Translations under genes and position numbers: made by a program
Shown: piece after piece, positions 62,509-64,000 of the stretch
Numbering within the stretch: position 1 is the stretch's first letter
How the letters are laid out: each line of letters begins with the position of its first letter
Assembly (NCBI RefSeq): GCF_021646545.1
Contig: NZ_JAKIRP010000005.1
Coordinates: 372,001 to 436,000 of the forward strand
DNA length: 64,000 nt
Direction of reading: 5' to 3'
Source of the DNA: Chitinophaga filiformis
GTDB taxonomy: Bacteria > Bacteroidota > Bacteroidia > Chitinophagales > Chitinophagaceae
Notes under the pieces: generated by a model
Told to the model about the DNA's origin: nothing
The model's input: the letters and a program-made list of their open reading frames with translations, nothing else
Database searches by the model: none

Positions 62509-63045
62509 AATACTAATCCCTGTCCTGAAATTCTTGTTTCTATATCCTAGCATAAGCAACAATCTTGGGAGCTGTAACAACATTTGGTACACACACAAAA
62601 TTCAAAGAATGGCAATAGTAAAAGAAAATAAATTTCGTAGCAGACGGACGAGAACGGATCATGAACTGTGCTCTATACCGGGGGTACTGCTAGATATCCA
62701 GAATATCATATCTTTACCCAGTCGGCAAAGTGGATTTGTTCTTCCTGACTAGGGCCTAAACAAGAAAACATCAACCTACCTGGGTAGAATAGCCGCAAAT
62801 CGACATTTAATATAATCGTATAAAGCTCTTTACATCGTCTCCTACTGTACTACGGTGAATAATCCGTGAGTATACAACAGAAGAGATATGCATAAAATTG
62901 ATTACTAATTATTTGCAAAAGACTTCGAATCCAGTCTGCCCGACTGTAGAGTGTGTAAGTCGAACTAAATTTAGCGGTGAGTAAATCCGTGAGTAACCAA
63001 AAGCTCATCCGTGAAAACAAGCCACTAGACTAACAACCAAAGACT
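62509..63045. other. Right island end, no gene seen
   Basis: The ~540 bases include the D-arm-like string TCTTTACCCAGTCGGCAAAG at 62711-62730 (second copy of the string at 52405) and the arm-site repeat at 62977. Nothing here looks like a gene. Confidence 0.45.
62977..62996. repeat. Integrase arm-site candidate, right end
   Basis: The 20 bases GTGAGTAAATCCGTGAGTAA are identical to 33806-33825, next to the integrase end. They lie 50 bases inside attR. Confidence 0.65.
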
Positions 63046-63068
63046 AGTTCGAATCTTGTCATCCCGAC
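63046..63068 (+). repeat. attR: 23-bp core repeat
   Basis: Identical to 33681-33703 (the tRNA-Pro 3' end). No tRNA 5' part precedes it here, as expected for the far end of an element integrated into a tRNA gene. It marks the right island border. Confidence 0.9.
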
Positions 63069-63511
63069 AATAAAAAACGAACCCTTCAGATCTTTGGATT
63101 TGAAGGTTTTTTTTTTACCAGAAATTTACTGCAATTACTTACTGATAGTCATTGATTGTTTCTTATCCACTTGTATTAGCTCGAACAGAAGGAGCCAAAA
63201 TGCAAGAAAGTTCAGGATATTATAAATCCTTATGATCTCTGAGCCGAACTGACATAACCCAATTCCAATTATTGACAGCAGTTTATTCAATGTGGCTTTT
63301 TCTTTAGTTCATTCAATTCTTCATTCCGTAAAATTGTTGTTGCTATTGTGAACTTCCAGAAGAACGTTATCATAATCAGCTACTATGATACGATGGATTT
63401 AATGGCCATTGGGCGTAAGATACTTATGTAGGCCAGCTCAAGTTGAAGTCGGCAAAAAAAATCGTAAAATTATGACCTTAAAACTTAGTGTTGATTATAT
63501 CCATATTTACC
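63069..63511. other. Chromosome after the island
   Basis: This ~440-base gap holds a terminator (stem about 63079-63091 with 63097-63108, one mismatch, then a long T-run), probably the original terminator of tRNA-Pro before the island inserted. The remainder shows no gene. The promoter for the MocR-type gene must lie near 63430-63505. Confidence 0.6.
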
Positions 63512-64000
63512 ATGGGAGTACAGTTATTACCATACAGTAATTTGATTGAAATCAATAGGCAATCCACTATTCCCATTTTTAAGCAGGTAGCGGAGGGTAT
63601 TGCCTTTCTAATAAGAAATGGGAAATTAAAACCAGGATATCAATTGCCTGCCAGTCGAGATATGGCGTCAATGCTGAAAATTAACCGCACAACGGTGGTA
63701 TCGGCTTATGAAGAGCTCCAGGTTGAGGGATGGCTCAGAGTTATAGAACGAAAGGGAAACTTTGTTGCCCAACAACTCCCGGTGATACATCCCAGGCCCT
63801 TCGAGTCCTTGGCAGCCAAAGGGCCAAACCAGCAGGAAGATAGTAATTTCTACAAGCAAGTGGCTGCGAGACAGGTTTCCCAAAGAACATTGACTCCTCA
63901 CCAATTGATGATTAATGACGGCTATCCTGACGCGAGGCTGGCACCGTTTGACTCGATTTATGACCGGTACAGGCTCTTATCTAAAAGAGTTCACCTCCAT
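63512..64000 (+). CDS. MocR-family (GntR HTH plus aminotransferase) regulator, N-terminal part
   Basis: The frame is open from the ATG at 63512 (MGVQLLPYSNLIEINR) to the window end, 163 codons. The N-terminal GntR winged helix is clear (about residues 15-85): IPIFKQVAEGIAFLIRNGKL, GYQLPASRDMASML and NRTTVVSAYEELQVEGWL. After a linker (to about residue 130), YPDARLAPFD begins the type I aminotransferase-like domain. MocR proteins are PLP-binding regulators of vitamin B6, GABA or other amine pathways. The rest of the gene, about 300 residues, lies beyond the window. Confidence 0.85.
   Translation, partial: MGVQLLPYSNLIEINRQSTIPIFKQVAEGIAFLIRNGKLKPGYQLPASRDMASMLKINRTTVVSAYEELQVEGWLRVIERKGNFVAQQLPVIHPRPFESLAAKGPNQQEDSNFYKQVAARQVSQRTLTPHQLMINDGYPDARLAPFDSIYDRYRLLSKRVHLH

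Larger units (their letters stand above)
33681..63068. mobile_element. Integrative mobilisable element (~29.4 kb) in tRNA-Pro
   Basis: The element is bounded by a 23-bp direct repeat derived from the tRNA-Pro 3' end. A tyrosine recombinase gene lies 300 bases inside the left end, and further in are an XRE regulator, MobC, a relaxase and an excisionase-like HTH gene. It carries no type IV secretion, coupling protein or replication gene that I can recognise, so it should need a helper element to transfer. Cargo is a KAP NTPase, an Rhs toxin operon and an AT-rich defence-like block. Base composition inside is lower in G+C than the left flank, especially after 52.4 kb. Confidence 0.88.

Noticed and set aside
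33681..63068. Full conjugative element (ICE)
   Set aside because: No TraG/VirD4 coupling protein, VirB4 or other transfer genes were found; only mobilisation genes are present.
1..64000. CRISPR arrays, rRNA genes or insertion sequences
   Set aside because: No regularly spaced repeats, rRNA sequence or transposase frames were seen.

Overview
The window looks like a chromosome segment of a Bacteroidota bacterium, most likely a Chitinophaga-like member of the Chitinophagaceae. This rests on several things read in the sequence: a type IX secretion (gliding-type) C-terminal sorting domain, a carboxypeptidase-regulatory plus beta-barrel outer membrane protein preceded by a LytS/LytTR pair, promoter-like TTTG/TAnnTTTG elements, start codons without clear Shine-Dalgarno sequences, and Bacteroidetes-type integrase, MobC and relaxase genes. 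No database search was possible, so genus-level placement is inference.

Region 1 (1-33.6 kb) is ordinary chromosome. It holds, in order: the end of an alpha-E gene with a transglutaminase gene; a minus-strand catabolic operon (DapA-family lyase, 2,5-dioxopentanoate dehydrogenase, APC permease) with a divergent AraC regulator, fitting hydroxyproline or sugar-acid breakdown to 2-oxoglutarate; an aldo/keto reductase; a ComA-family phosphosulfolactate synthase; a DMT exporter opposite a CGNR/ABATE regulator; an aldose epimerase; a persulfide dioxygenase-rhodanese protein; a two-component pair with a degenerate kinase; a LytS/LytTR pair followed by an outer membrane beta-barrel protein; a GT4 - alpha/alpha barrel - GT4 block facing a GH130 gene; two AraC regulators and a GH47 alpha-mannosidase; a T9SS-secreted surface protein; and small membrane genes with an SPFH protein. 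The GH130 and GH47 genes give the 20-29 kb part a mannose/mannoside theme.

Region 2 (33,681-63,068) is a genomic island of about 29.4 kb. It is integrated into the 3' end of a tRNA-Pro(CGG) gene and is bounded by a 23-bp perfect direct repeat. It carries a tyrosine recombinase next to the left end, an XRE regulator, a mobilisation module (MobC, relaxase, a coiled-coil membrane protein) between large imperfect inverted repeats, and an excisionase-like HTH protein. There is no type IV secretion machinery, so it is best read as an integrative mobilisable element.

The island cargo has two parts. The first is a KAP P-loop NTPase and a four-gene Rhs block: a coiled-coil/beta-barrel outer membrane protein, an Rhs N-terminal half, an Rhs C-terminal half ending in a NucA/NucB-type DNase, and an SMI1/KNR4 immunity protein. 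The second is an AT-rich block (52.4-61.7 kb) of defence-like and unknown genes: an AbiC-like membrane protein, a DUF2971 protein, two HEPN-like proteins, a coiled-coil protein, a PD-(D/E)XK-like DUF6602 protein, a frameshifted gene and an orphan SMI1 protein. Two sets of broken tRNA-like sequences flank this second block.

Region 3 (63,069-64,000) is chromosome again and ends inside a MocR-type (GntR-aminotransferase) regulator. The most interesting candidates are the split Rhs surface-toxin operon, the defence-like cargo, a nested structured-RNA-like element at 35.76-35.91 kb, and the inverted repeats around the mobilisation genes.
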